From Bermanella sp036960565 (GTDB lineage: Bacteria; Pseudomonadota; Gammaproteobacteria; Pseudomonadales; Oceanobacteraceae), in assembly GCA_036960565.1 (NCBI GenBank), contig JBALXQ010000011.1, positions 55,227 to 119,226 of the forward strand: 64,000 bases of DNA. Direction: 5' to 3'. This document shows positions 53,305-62,820 of the stretch, one piece after another. Made by a program: the position numbers and the translations under genes. Under the pieces are notes generated by a model. That model ran no database searches. It saw nothing but the letters and a program-made list of their open reading frames with translations, and was not told the origin of the DNA. How positions within the stretch are numbered: the first letter of the stretch is position 1; every line of letters starts with the position of its first letter.

Positions 53305-54180
53305 ATGTTCAATGGTATTTTTCAATTATTAAATTCAGACCCAATAATTTTTATGGTCTGCGTATTTATATTCAGTTTGTTAGTTGGTAGCTTTTTAAAT
53401 GTGGTGGCATATCGCTTACCCATTATGATGCGCCATCAAGCCGAGGATGACTATTTAGAATTTAGCGGCCAAGAACCCAAAGAGCGTAAGCTTTTTAATT
53501 TATCTACTCCGCATTCGGCTTGCCCAAAGTGCAAAAGCCCCATTAAGCCCTGGCAAAATATCCCAGTCATTAGCTATTTATGGCTAAAGGGTAAATGTGC
53601 TAATTGTAAAACTCACATTAGTGCTCGCTACCCGACTGTGGAGCTCGTAACTGCATTGCTAGGCTTGTTAGTTGCTTATGAATTTGGAGCAACATGGCAA
53701 TGCGCCGCTTTACTGGTATTTAGCTATTTCTTAGTAGCATTAACATTAATAGATATGGATGAATATTTATTACCGGATAGCCTCACTCTTCCGCTTGTAT
53801 GGGTAGGATTATTTGCCAACAGTTTCTCCCTCTTCACTTCTTTAGAAAATGCAGTATATGGTGCGATGGCGGGGTATTTATCTCTGTGGAGCATTTACTG
53901 GTTATTTAAAATTGTCACCGGCAAAGAAGGCATGGGCTTTGGTGATTTTAAATTACTTGCCGCTATTGGTGCCTTCTTAGGCTGGCAGGCACTGCCTGTG
54001 GTCATTCTACTTTCCAGTATAGTGGGCGCTGTAGTGGGGATATTAGGTATTGTTATTCTGGGTCGCGATAAAAATATAGCCATTCCTTTTGGTCCTTATT
54101 TGGCAGCGGCTGGCTTTATTACTGCACTTTGGGGCAATGATATAACCTCTGCATACTTTCAATTTGCCGGCATTCGTTAA
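53305..54180 (+). CDS. pilD: Prepilin peptidase / N-methyltransferase PilD
   Basis: This 291-residue polytopic membrane enzyme cleaves prepilins and methylates the new N-terminus, and also serves type II secretion pseudopilins (gspN-C-D at 14093-17688). It has the two zinc-type cysteine pairs CPKC and CANC (about residues 72-75 and 97-100). The catalytic aspartates lie in IDMDEYLLPD and GMGFGDFKLL. It follows pilC by 40 bp and precedes coaE by 12 bp. Confidence 0.95.
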   Translation: MFNGIFQLLNSDPIIFMVCVFIFSLLVGSFLNVVAYRLPIMMRHQAEDDYLEFSGQEPKERKLFNLSTPHSACPKCKSPIKPWQNIPVISYLWLKGKCANCKTHISARYPTVELVTALLGLLVAYEFGATWQCAALLVFSYFLVALTLIDMDEYLLPDSLTLPLVWVGLFANSFSLFTSLENAVYGAMAGYLSLWSIYWLFKIVTGKEGMGFGDFKLLAAIGAFLGWQALPVVILLSSIVGAVVGILGIVILGRDKNIAIPFGPYLAAAGFITALWGNDITSAYFQFAGIR

Positions 54181-54192
54181 TTAGAGGTTTAT

Positions 54193-54798
54193 ATGGTAGT
54201 TATCGGTGTAACAGGCGGGATAGGAAGCGGTAAAACTGCCGTCACAGATGAATTCTCTAAATTTGGTATAGCAGTAGTTGATGCTGACATTGCTGCTCGT
54301 ACCGTTGTTGAAGCTGGCAAGCCAGCCTTAGAAGAAATCGCTCTACATTTTGGTAAAGACATTCTACTGCCAAGCGGAGAGTTAGATCGGGCCGCTTTAA
54401 GAGGTATTATATTTAAGCAACCAGAACAGAGAGTCTGGTTAGAGAAGCTTACACACCCGTTAATTAGAGAAGAAATAATTACAGGCCTTAAGCAAGCAAA
54501 GAGCCCATACGTTATTTTAGCTTCACCATTATTGATTGAGTCGAATCAATATAAATTAACCCATCGAGTATTGGTCGTTGATACGCCTGAAGAGTTACAA
54601 ATTAGACGCACTGTAAAACGCGACAACAACAATGAAGAACAAGTAAGATCAATCATTAACGCACAATCATCTAGGGAAAAACGCCTTTCCTTTGCAGATG
54701 ACATTGTTGTTAACGATCAAGATCTTTCTTACTTGCGCAGCCAAGTTAATGTATTTCATGAACGCTATTTAAAATTGAGCCAAGATAATGAAAGTTAA
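54193..54798 (+). CDS. coaE: Dephospho-CoA kinase
   Basis: The 201-residue kinase performs the last step of coenzyme A synthesis. It has a P-loop GGIGSGKT at about 8-15, the DADIAARTVVEAG substrate block, and VLVVDTPEELQIRRTVKRD. It is 12 bp behind pilD and overlaps yacG by 11 bp, the common pilD-coaE-yacG order. Confidence 0.96.
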   Translation: MVVIGVTGGIGSGKTAVTDEFSKFGIAVVDADIAARTVVEAGKPALEEIALHFGKDILLPSGELDRAALRGIIFKQPEQRVWLEKLTHPLIREEIITGLKQAKSPYVILASPLLIESNQYKLTHRVLVVDTPEELQIRRTVKRDNNNEEQVRSIINAQSSREKRLSFADDIVVNDQDLSYLRSQVNVFHERYLKLSQDNES

Positions 54799-54988
54799 AT
54801 GCCCAACATGTCAAAAATCGGTTGAGTGGAATGATCAATCTGAACAGCGACCATTCTGCTCTGATCGCTGTAAATTAATTGATTTGGGAGAGTGGGCTAG
54901 CGGTGGCCATGCTATTCCAGGTAAAGATCTTGAAGAAGAACTTATGAGTGAACAGATAAACCAACTAGATACAAATTTTCTGCACTAA
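54788..54988 (+). CDS. yacG: DNA gyrase inhibitor YacG
   Basis: The 66-residue zinc protein has its four ligands at C5, C8, C24 and C28 (KCPTC and FCSDRC), followed by the family tail IDLGEWASGGHAIPG. YacG binds GyrB and inhibits gyrase in E. coli. It overlaps coaE by 11 bp and converges on mutT. No terminator is evident in the 20-bp gap. Confidence 0.93.
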   Translation: MKVKCPTCQKSVEWNDQSEQRPFCSDRCKLIDLGEWASGGHAIPGKDLEEELMSEQINQLDTNFLH

Positions 54989-55008
54989 TCGCTTATCTAA
55001 AAAAGAGA

Positions 55009-55413
55009 CTAAAGACTTTGCTCAATGCCAATTAGAGCCTTAATAATTGCCTGATTGGCCGCTGGAAAATTATAATCAAGAATGTCAGCAAGACTAATCC
55101 ATTGCGTTTTCTGGCCCTCTGCGCCAAAAGGCTCACCTTCAAAAGCGGTTACCTTGTAGACGTCTAACTCTATTAATTTATCTCCATAGTCGTGATTAAT
55201 TTTAATTAAGCTATCAGCAGCAGTTACCTTAATAGCTAACTCCTCCTCCAACTCTCTAGCGAGTGCCTGACAAGCCGTTTCACCTGCTTCTTTCTTACCA
55301 CCAGGAAACTCCCAAAGGCCACCCTGATGAGATTTATCAGGGCGCTTGGCTAAGAATATTTTTTTACCACATCGAGAGAAAATAACGGCAGCTACTACTT
55401 CAATTTTTTTCAT
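55009..55413 (-). CDS. mutT: 8-oxo-dGTP diphosphatase MutT
   Basis: The ATG at 55413, 5 bp after the argJ stop, gives 134 residues starting MKKIEVVAAVIFSR. The Nudix box is complete (GGKKEAGETACQALARELEE, about 35-54). It removes oxidised guanine nucleotides from the pool. In-frame Mets further upstream inside argJ (55455, 55449) and at 55515 are less likely. It lacks the C-terminal thiamine-monophosphate synthase domain seen in some pseudomonad MutT fusions. Confidence 0.9.
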   Translation of the reverse strand: MKKIEVVAAVIFSRCGKKIFLAKRPDKSHQGGLWEFPGGKKEAGETACQALARELEEELAIKVTAADSLIKINHDYGDKLIELDVYKVTAFEGEPFGAEGQKTQWISLADILDYNFPAANQAIIKALIGIEQSL

Positions 55414-55417
55414 TCGA

Positions 55418-56638
55418 TTAGGTGCGGTATTCAGCGTTAATGGTGACATATTCATGGGATAAGTCTGTTGTCCAAACTGTTTCACATACAGACCCACGCC
55501 CCATATCAATAACAATACTTAACTCTTGCTTAGCCATTACGTCGCTGCCTGCTTTTTCAGTGTAACTGGCTGCACGAGCTCCATTTTCTACAATACAGAC
55601 CTGATCCAAAAAGATTTGAATATCCTCAAGCACAATATCCTTTACACCGCTTCGTCCTACTGCAGCCAAAATACGGCCCCAATTAGCATCTGAAGCAAAT
55701 AAAGCCGTTTTCACTAGCGGACTGTGGGCTACCGTATAAGCTACGCTCAAAGCTTCATTACTGTTTTCACAGTTTTTTACATCGATACTGACAAATTTCG
55801 TGGCTCCTTCTCCATCTCTTACAATGGCTTGCGCTAAATATATAAAAACCTTTTCTAATTCGCTTTTCAATGTTGAGTAGAACTCATCATTTGTATCAAC
55901 TAGTTCAGGAAGGTCATTTGTGCCTGTTGCCATTAACATGCAGGAGTCGTTGGTAGAGGTATCGCCATCAATCGTAATACGGTTAAAAGACTTTTCTCCT
56001 AGCTCTAAACAAATACTTTGAAGAATACCCTTGCTAACCGCAGCATCGGTTGCAATAAAGCCCAACATGGTGGCCATGTTAGGCTTTATCATTCCGGCAC
56101 CTTTTGATATGCCTGAAATAGTAATAGTGCTTCCTTTGTACTCAAATTGAGTAGAAATTCCTTTAGGTTGAGTATCGGTTGTCATAATACCGCGACTGCC
56201 TTCAAACCAATTCGCCTCGCTTAGGTTTTCAAGTGCAAGAGGAATAGCTGACGTGATTTTATCAATTGGTAAACGCTCGCCAATTACTCCTGTGGAAAAA
56301 GGCAGTATGCCACTAACATCAATGCCTTTCTGATCCGCTAGTGTTTGGCATATTTCCATGGCATCTTGAAAGCCTTCTTTACCTGTACCAGCATTAGCAT
56401 TACCGGTATTTACAATTAAATACTGTGTTTGGCTTTTTGCTAAGTGAGCTTTACAAATTTGCACCGGTGCGGCACAAAACGCGTTCTGAGTAAAAATACC
56501 TGCAGTGGTTGCTGTATTGGCTAGCTCAAAAACAACTAAATCTTGTCGCTGTGTTTGTTTAATGCCCGCATTGCAGTAACCAATTTTCAAACCTTTAATT
56601 TGATGAAATGCATCAAACACAGATAAATTTACCGACAT
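55418..56638 (-). CDS. argJ: Glutamate N-acetyltransferase / amino-acid acetyltransferase ArgJ
   Basis: Starting at the ATG at 56638, the 406-residue product is the ornithine acetyltransferase of the cyclic arginine pathway, probably bifunctional. The self-cleavage site is in KPNMATMLGFIATDA (nucleophile Thr after NMA), giving alpha and beta chains. KGAGMI, TIDGDTSTNDSC and the ending YVTINAEYRT are conserved. An extension to 56701 runs through the secA terminator and was rejected. It is downstream of secA and upstream of mutT. Confidence 0.95.
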   Translation of the reverse strand: MSVNLSVFDAFHQIKGLKIGYCNAGIKQTQRQDLVVFELANTATTAGIFTQNAFCAAPVQICKAHLAKSQTQYLIVNTGNANAGTGKEGFQDAMEICQTLADQKGIDVSGILPFSTGVIGERLPIDKITSAIPLALENLSEANWFEGSRGIMTTDTQPKGISTQFEYKGSTITISGISKGAGMIKPNMATMLGFIATDAAVSKGILQSICLELGEKSFNRITIDGDTSTNDSCMLMATGTNDLPELVDTNDEFYSTLKSELEKVFIYLAQAIVRDGEGATKFVSIDVKNCENSNEALSVAYTVAHSPLVKTALFASDANWGRILAAVGRSGVKDIVLEDIQIFLDQVCIVENGARAASYTEKAGSDVMAKQELSIVIDMGRGSVCETVWTTDLSHEYVTINAEYRT

Positions 56639-56664
56639 GTTTAAATCTCTACAATACAAATAAA

Positions 56665-56689
56665 AAAGGCAGAGCAATAATGCTCTGCC
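56665..56689 (-). terminator. secA terminator
   Basis: GGCAGAGCA (56668-56676) and TGCTCTGCC (56681-56689) with an ATAA loop end in a T6 run on the minus strand, 24 bp after the secA stop. argJ transcription therefore probably has its own promoter or relies on read-through. Confidence 0.9.
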
Positions 56690-56712
56690 CATTAAAATCA
56701 CGCCAACATCAA

Positions 56713-59439
56713 CTAGCCAAGTTTACCGTGACACTGCTTATATTTTTTACCTGACCCGCAAGGGCATACATCATTGCGCCCAACTTTTTTACCATCACGC
56801 ACAAAAGGCTGAGCTACTTCTTCAGCTTCTTGAGGCTCACTATTATCAGCAAGAGCGGATGCCGTTTCGTGTTCAAATTGCATTTTTTGTGATTCGGCTT
56901 GAGCGCGGGCCTTTTCTTCCATGCGCTTTACTTCATCATCACGAACAAATTGAACGTGAGACAAATAGCGAATGGTTTCATGTTGAATTTCGTCAAGCAG
57001 TTCTTTAAATAAACCAAATGACTCACGTTTATACTCCTGCTTAGGATTTTTCTGAGCATAACCGCGTAAATGAATACCCTGTCTTAGGTGATCCATTGTG
57101 GCTAAATGTTCTTTCCATTGATGATCAATAATTTGCAACATAATACGTTTTTCAAAGTCTCGCATCATCTCCTCACCTATTTGCAGTGTTTTCTCGCTAT
57201 AGGCTTGGGATAAAACGGTTTGAATCCGTTCATGTAAACTTTCTTCATACAACGCTTTATCTTCGTCTAACCATTGCTGAACAGGTACCTGCATAGCAAA
57301 GTCAGTATTCAATGCTTTTTCAAGACCTTCAATATCCCACTGCTCAGCCATGCTTTGAGGTGGAATATATTCATTGATCACTGAATTGATAAAGTCCTCA
57401 CGAATAGTTGTGATGGTACTTTCAATGTTTTCAGCCTCTAATAATTCATTACGTTGCTGATAAATAACTCGGCGCTGATCATTTGAGACGTTATCGTACT
57501 CTAGAAGTTGCTTACGAATATCAAAATTACGCCCCTCTACTTTTCGCTGTGCTTTTTCTATGGCGTTTGAAACCATTCGGTGCTCAATGGCTTCGCCGTC
57601 CTTCATACCCAAGGCTTGCATTAAGCGGCGTGTACGGTCACTGGCGAAAATACGCATAAGACTGTCTTCTAAAGACAAGAAGAAACGAGAAGAACCAGTA
57701 TCCCCTTGACGTCCAGCTCGCCCTCGCAACTGATTGTCTATACGGCGACTTTCATGACGCTCTGTACCAATGATGTGCAACCCACCAGCGGCTATAACTG
57801 CATCATGGCGTCCTTTCCATTCCGCAGTATGCTTAGCAATTTTTTCTTCGGTAGGGTTTTTAATTTTTTCCAATTCTAGCTCAAGGTTTCCCCCAAGTTT
57901 GATATCGGTTCCACGACCAGCCATGTTTGTTGCAATAGTGACAATACCAGGGCGGCCTGCATCGGCGATAATTTGAGCTTCGTTAGAGTGATGCTTAGCA
58001 TTTAATACACTGTGTTTAACCTTGGCCTGCTTTAGAGCTTCAGAAATTAACTCACTGCTCTCAATGCTAGCAGTACCCACTAAAACCGGGCGACCTTGAG
58101 CAGTTAACTCCTGCACTTCTTCAATAACGGCTTGAAATTTTTCTGCTTCGGTTAAAAAAACTAAATCATTAAAATCAACACGGGCAACATCTACGTTAGT
58201 TGGAATAACAACTACGTCCAAACCGTAAATTTCATTAAATTCAAAGGCTTCAGTATCCGCAGTCCCAGTCATGCCAGAAAGTTTATCGTATAAACGGAAA
58301 TAGTTTTGGAAGGTAGTAGATGCAAGCGTCTGGCTTTCTGCCTGAATTTTGGTGCCTTCTTTCGCTTCTATTGCCTGATGTAAACCCTCACCCCAGCGTC
58401 GACCTGGCATTGTGCGGCCGGTATGCTCATCAACAATAACAACTTGGCTGTTTTGAATAATATAATCGACATTTTTCTGGTAGAGTTGATGAGCCCTTAA
58501 AGCAGCATGCACATGATGTAGCATAAGCAAGTTACTAGCAGCATATAGGCTATCACCCTGCTCTAGCATTTTTGCTTCTATTAACATGTCCTCAACCAAC
58601 TCATGGCCGATTTCGTTCAGCTCAACAGTACGACTCTTAAGATCGATAACAAAATGACCTTCCTGCTCAACAACTTCCTCTTCCGTCTCCTTGTGCTCAA
58701 TAAGTTTTGGAACAAGCAGATTGATAGCTTTATACATTTCTGAACTATCTTGAGCAGCACCTGAAATAATCAAAGGCGTACGAGCTTCGTCGATTAAGAT
58801 AGAGTCCACTTCATCAATAACTGAGAAAGACAAACCTCGCTGCACACGCTCTTCTTTAGAAAGCGCCATGTTGTCTCTTAAGTAATCAAAACCAAATTCA
58901 TTGTTGGTGCCATAGGTTATGTCTGAGGCATAGGCAGCCTTTTTCTTATCTCCTTCCAGTCCGGACACTACAATGCCGACACTCAACCCCATAAATTCAT
59001 ATAATGGACGCATCCAGTTTGCATCACGTTCAGCTAGATAGTCATTCACGGTAATAACATGAACACCCAAACCAGATAGAGCGTTTAAGTATACTGCCAG
59101 CGTCGCAACCAGTGTTTTACCTTCACCTGTACGCATTTCAGCAATCTTGCCGTTGTGAAGAGTCATGCCACCTATTAGCTGCACATCAAAATGGCGCATA
59201 TTCATTACGCGCTTACTGCCTTCACGAATTGCTGCAAACGCCTCTGGCAAAATTTGATCCAGCGTTTCGCCCTTTTCCAGACGCTCACGAAATTCAAACG
59301 TCTTAGCTTTAAGCGTTTCATCACTTAAGGCTTCCATTTCGGACTCTAATGCATTGATAAGGAGGACTGTTTTACGTAGGCGTTTTAACTCGCGTTCGTT
59401 TTTACTACCAAGAACCTTGGTGAGAAGTTGCATGAACAT
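56713..59439 (-). CDS. secA: Preprotein translocase ATPase SecA
   Basis: This 908-residue motor drives proteins through SecYEG. It has Walker A MRTGEGKT (about residue 104), the DEVDSILIDEART Walker B, the HHSNEAQIIADAGRPG and MAGRGTDIKLGG helicase blocks, and the C-terminal zinc motif CPCGSGKKYKQCHG. Start at 59439 or Met3 (59433). It is the end of the cell-division/envelope cluster, downstream of lpxC and the M23 peptidase. Confidence 0.97.
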   Translation of the reverse strand: MFMQLLTKVLGSKNERELKRLRKTVLLINALESEMEALSDETLKAKTFEFRERLEKGETLDQILPEAFAAIREGSKRVMNMRHFDVQLIGGMTLHNGKIAEMRTGEGKTLVATLAVYLNALSGLGVHVITVNDYLAERDANWMRPLYEFMGLSVGIVVSGLEGDKKKAAYASDITYGTNNEFGFDYLRDNMALSKEERVQRGLSFSVIDEVDSILIDEARTPLIISGAAQDSSEMYKAINLLVPKLIEHKETEEEVVEQEGHFVIDLKSRTVELNEIGHELVEDMLIEAKMLEQGDSLYAASNLLMLHHVHAALRAHQLYQKNVDYIIQNSQVVIVDEHTGRTMPGRRWGEGLHQAIEAKEGTKIQAESQTLASTTFQNYFRLYDKLSGMTGTADTEAFEFNEIYGLDVVVIPTNVDVARVDFNDLVFLTEAEKFQAVIEEVQELTAQGRPVLVGTASIESSELISEALKQAKVKHSVLNAKHHSNEAQIIADAGRPGIVTIATNMAGRGTDIKLGGNLELELEKIKNPTEEKIAKHTAEWKGRHDAVIAAGGLHIIGTERHESRRIDNQLRGRAGRQGDTGSSRFFLSLEDSLMRIFASDRTRRLMQALGMKDGEAIEHRMVSNAIEKAQRKVEGRNFDIRKQLLEYDNVSNDQRRVIYQQRNELLEAENIESTITTIREDFINSVINEYIPPQSMAEQWDIEGLEKALNTDFAMQVPVQQWLDEDKALYEESLHERIQTVLSQAYSEKTLQIGEEMMRDFEKRIMLQIIDHQWKEHLATMDHLRQGIHLRGYAQKNPKQEYKRESFGLFKELLDEIQHETIRYLSHVQFVRDDEVKRMEEKARAQAESQKMQFEHETASALADNSEPQEAEEVAQPFVRDGKKVGRNDVCPCGSGKKYKQCHGKLG

Positions 59440-59542
59440 TGAAATATTTCTTATGTTTAGTTGTTATTAATAGCTTTTTATTTATACGAAATAAATATGC
59501 AGTACCAATAGGTTACACATATCAAAGAGAAAAAGAAGATGT

Positions 59543-60475
59543 TTAGCGGCGGGTTCTGTGTATATAGGAGGCTGGGTCAACCGTACGACCATTTTTATAC
59601 ACCTCAAAGTGCACATGTGGCCCAGTTGAACGACCAGTGCTGCCCATTAAGGCTAAAACTTGATTTTTACGAACAACATCCCCAACTTTAACAATCGTCT
59701 CATCACAATGGGCATATCGAGTTTTATAGCCATTGCCATGATTAACCTCTACCAGAAGCCCGTAACCTGAACGTTTAGATGACCAGGTCACAACACCAGA
59801 AGCGACTGAAACAATGTCTGAGCCAGTTTTTCCGGCAAAATCGACACCGGCATGCCATGCCAAGCGACCTGTAAAGGGATCTGTACGCATCCCATAACGA
59901 GACGACATCCAACCTTTCTTAATTGGCAGACCTGCAACAAAAGTATCATTAGTAATCTTTTTCTCACCTAGAATTCTATCTAGTACCTCGAGCTGTTGCT
60001 CTCTGTTGTCGATTTGTTCACTTAACTCATTTAAAACGGTAATAATATCTGGGGCCTGATAGATAGAACCAACATCTTGAGCGGAAGGGCCACCAATGGC
60101 AGGGGTATCGCCAAAGTTGAATTCACCCTTATCTAATTTAGAGCGAACAATTAGGCGTTCACCAAGAGCGTCAAGCCGAGTAAGACGAGCCTGAAGCTCA
60201 GCCATATTACGGGTCAATCCCACTAGCTGAATATCAGTGTGTTCTCTAATTTTATTTAGTTGATCACGCTGTTGGGTAAGGTCTAGCTCCCATGCCTTAG
60301 TGGTTTCAGGGCCAAATAGCCCTTCGTCAGACAACATCATGGTCAGGTAATAGCCTGCAATTCCCATAGAAAATGGGAGGATGGCTAACAAGAAGGTTAA
60401 TGTCCAACGGGCCACAGGCCCCAAGGAAAAAGTCTTTGAGCGACCGTGGCGCTGACCAACGATAATTATATTCAC
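59543..60475 (-). CDS. M23 (LytM-type) peptidase with N-terminal membrane helix
   Basis: The 310-residue protein has one membrane helix (about 25-46), a coiled coil (about 66-100), and a C-terminal LytM domain (about 205-300). The metal motifs are HAGVDFAG (HxxxD) and HVHFEVY (HxH), both intact, so it may be an active endopeptidase or a divisome activator. It lies between lpxC and secA, a usual place in this group for an M23 protein. The precise role is unknown; a part in cell-wall remodelling during division is inferred. Confidence 0.88.
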   Translation of the reverse strand: MNIIIVGQRHGRSKTFSLGPVARWTLTFLLAILPFSMGIAGYYLTMMLSDEGLFGPETTKAWELDLTQQRDQLNKIREHTDIQLVGLTRNMAELQARLTRLDALGERLIVRSKLDKGEFNFGDTPAIGGPSAQDVGSIYQAPDIITVLNELSEQIDNREQQLEVLDRILGEKKITNDTFVAGLPIKKGWMSSRYGMRTDPFTGRLAWHAGVDFAGKTGSDIVSVASGVVTWSSKRSGYGLLVEVNHGNGYKTRYAHCDETIVKVGDVVRKNQVLALMGSTGRSTGPHVHFEVYKNGRTVDPASYIHRTRR

Positions 60476-60599
60476 GACAGCGCGTCCTAAAAATATTCTA
60501 TAACTAACAGCTTAGACTGAACTAGCCCCATATGTGAGGGCAAGTTCACAGATTTACTAAAATTTACACACCGATATATTCAAACCTGAAAGGTCGATA

Positions 60600-61511
60600 T
60601 TAAACAGCGGAAACTGGTTTAGCATAAGTTATTGGAGCAAGGCTTTCGTCTTCAAACGATACAAACTCCCAACAATCTTTCTGCTCTAATAAAGCTCTCA
60701 ATAATTCATTATTAAGACCGTGACCTGACTTCACGCCAATGTATTCACCAATTAGGCTATGGCCAAGTAGGTACAAATCACCCACTGCATCGAGAATTTT
60801 GTGCTTTACGAATTCATCCTCGTAGCGTAAGCCATCTTCATTTAAAACACGGTAGTCATCTACTACAATCGCGTTATTAACGCTGCCGCCTAGGGCTAAA
60901 TTTTGAGATCGCAAATATTCCACATCTCGCATGAAGGCAAATGTTCGAGCGCGACTAACTTCTTTCACAAAAGATGTTGTAGAGAAGTCTAAGCCAGCAA
61001 CTTGGTTATCGGCATCAAACAACGGATGATCAAACTCAATGGTAAAGCTAACCTTAAAGCCTTGGTGAACTTTAAAACTGGCTGACTTATCACCATCTGT
61101 TACGGTTACGGGTTTGATAATTCGAATGAATTGCTTGGCTTTGTTTTGTTCTTCTATGCCGGCAGATTGAAGTAAAAATACAAAAGGGCCCGCACTGCCA
61201 TCCATAATAGGTACTTCAGCTGCGCTTACTTCAACCACTGCGTTATCAATGCCTAGTCCTGCCATGGCAGATAACAAATGCTCAACAGTGGAAATTCTTA
61301 CTTTCCCGTTCACCAAAGTAGTCGCAAGAGTGGTATCGCCCACATTCTCTGCACGCGCTTTTATCTCAACGGCAGGCTCAAGGTCTGTTCGAATAAAAGT
61401 AATACCAGAGTCCACAGGAGCTGGTTTTAAGGTCAAATAAACCTTTTCACCAGAGTGCAAGCCAATACCTGTCGCTCTAATGATATTTTTGAGGGTACGT
61501 TGCTTAATCAT
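60600..61511 (-). CDS. lpxC: UDP-3-O-acyl-N-acetylglucosamine deacetylase LpxC
   Basis: This 303-residue zinc deacetylase performs the committed step of lipid A synthesis. The start MIKQRTLKNIIRATGIGLHSG is canonical. Zinc ligands are a His in ISTVEHLLSAM and the His/Asp pair in KHKILDAVGDL. It follows ftsZ by about 70 bp, as in most gammaproteobacteria. Control by FtsH-type turnover cannot be read from the sequence. Confidence 0.97.
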   Translation of the reverse strand: MIKQRTLKNIIRATGIGLHSGEKVYLTLKPAPVDSGITFIRTDLEPAVEIKARAENVGDTTLATTLVNGKVRISTVEHLLSAMAGLGIDNAVVEVSAAEVPIMDGSAGPFVFLLQSAGIEEQNKAKQFIRIIKPVTVTDGDKSASFKVHQGFKVSFTIEFDHPLFDADNQVAGLDFSTTSFVKEVSRARTFAFMRDVEYLRSQNLALGGSVNNAIVVDDYRVLNEDGLRYEDEFVKHKILDAVGDLYLLGHSLIGEYIGVKSGHGLNNELLRALLEQKDCWEFVSFEDESLAPITYAKPVSAV

Positions 61512-61583
61512 TAACTTCGCTTACTTAACTGCACAGCAATTAGCCATTATAGCGTCATAAAACGCTATTGGCCAACCTCCGCA

Positions 61584-62759
61584 TTAATCTGCCTGTCGGC
61601 GCAAAAAGGCTGGAATATCCAAATAATCCAGATCTTTATTACCTTCAGATTGAGGCCTAGCTTGTTCAGAAGGCTGGGCATTAGAGCCACGCATCACGGT
61701 GGGTCGGTCTAACTTTTTATAGTCAACTGAACCGTCAGCTTTGTTTACCGTGTTATCAACCACCTTTACAGGAGTACCTTCGATCTGACCCAAACCAGTT
61801 GCAACCACTGTTACTCGTAGCTCATCAGTCATACTTTCATCGATTACTGTACCCACAACAATGGTGGCATTCTCAGATGAAAATTCCTCAATGGCATCAC
61901 CAACTTCGGTAAACTCACCCAAGGACAAATTAGTACCCGCTGTAATATTTACCAATATTCCGCGAGCACCCTCTAAATTCACATCTTCAAGTAATGGACT
62001 GCGAATAGCAGCCTCAGCGGCTTCTCTAGCTCGCTCTTCTCCAGATGCGGAACCAGTCCCCATCATGGCTTGTCCCATTTCAGACATTACCGTACGAACA
62101 TCAGCAAAATCCACGTTAATCATTCCTGGGCGAATAATTAAATCTGCTATTCCTTGTACCGCGCCCAACAACACATCGTTGGCAGCTGAGAACGCGTCCA
62201 ATAATGAAGTATTCTTACCAAGAACAGCTAGTAGTTTTTCGTTAGGAATTGTTATCAAGGAATCAACATGTTTGGCAAGTTCAGCTAAACCGCCCTCTGC
62301 TAGCTTGATACGCTTACGACCCTCAAATGGAAAAGGCTTAGTAACTACGGCCACCGTCAGAATACCCAGCTCTTGCGCCACTTCTGCAACGACAGGCGCT
62401 GCACCAGTTCCGGTACCGCCACCCATACCAGCGGTAATGAACACCATGTCGGCGCCACTTAAGGCCTCCGCGATACGCTCACGGTCTTCCATGGCAGCTT
62501 GACGCCCCACTTCAGGGTTTGCACCCGCACCTAGGCCCTTAGTAACGGTTGAGCCCAGCTGTAATACAGAGCGCGCCGTCATATTCTTAAGTGCTTGCGA
62601 GTCGGTGTTGGCACAAATAAAGTCCACACCCTCAACCTGGCTTGTCACCATGTGCTGCACAGCGTTACCGCCACCACCGCCCACGCCAACTACCTTTATT
62701 ACAGCATTGTGCTGAGGCTCATCTACCAATTCAAACATATCGCCATCTCTTTGATTCAT
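61584..62759 (-). CDS. ftsZ: Cell division GTPase FtsZ
   Basis: This 391-residue tubulin homologue builds the division ring. It has the tubulin signature GGGTGTGAAP (about 107-116), the T7-loop region VDFADVRTVM, and a variable linker (about 320-375). The conserved C-terminal peptide DYLDIPAFLRRQAD binds FtsA and ZipA. An excellent AAGGAGAAGG ribosome site precedes the start. It is downstream of ftsA. Confidence 0.98.
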   Translation of the reverse strand: MNQRDGDMFELVDEPQHNAVIKVVGVGGGGGNAVQHMVTSQVEGVDFICANTDSQALKNMTARSVLQLGSTVTKGLGAGANPEVGRQAAMEDRERIAEALSGADMVFITAGMGGGTGTGAAPVVAEVAQELGILTVAVVTKPFPFEGRKRIKLAEGGLAELAKHVDSLITIPNEKLLAVLGKNTSLLDAFSAANDVLLGAVQGIADLIIRPGMINVDFADVRTVMSEMGQAMMGTGSASGEERAREAAEAAIRSPLLEDVNLEGARGILVNITAGTNLSLGEFTEVGDAIEEFSSENATIVVGTVIDESMTDELRVTVVATGLGQIEGTPVKVVDNTVNKADGSVDYKKLDRPTVMRGSNAQPSEQARPQSEGNKDLDYLDIPAFLRRQAD

Positions 62760-62820
62760 CGCCTTCTCCTTATTATTATTCGACAGGCGCTCTAATCCTA
62801 TTATTAGCGCCTATTAAATA

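Noticed and set aside
61861..62502. 213-codon open frame on the plus strand opposite ftsZ
   Set aside because: Antisense shadow of a highly conserved gene, with no ribosome site and Ser/Ala-biased composition.
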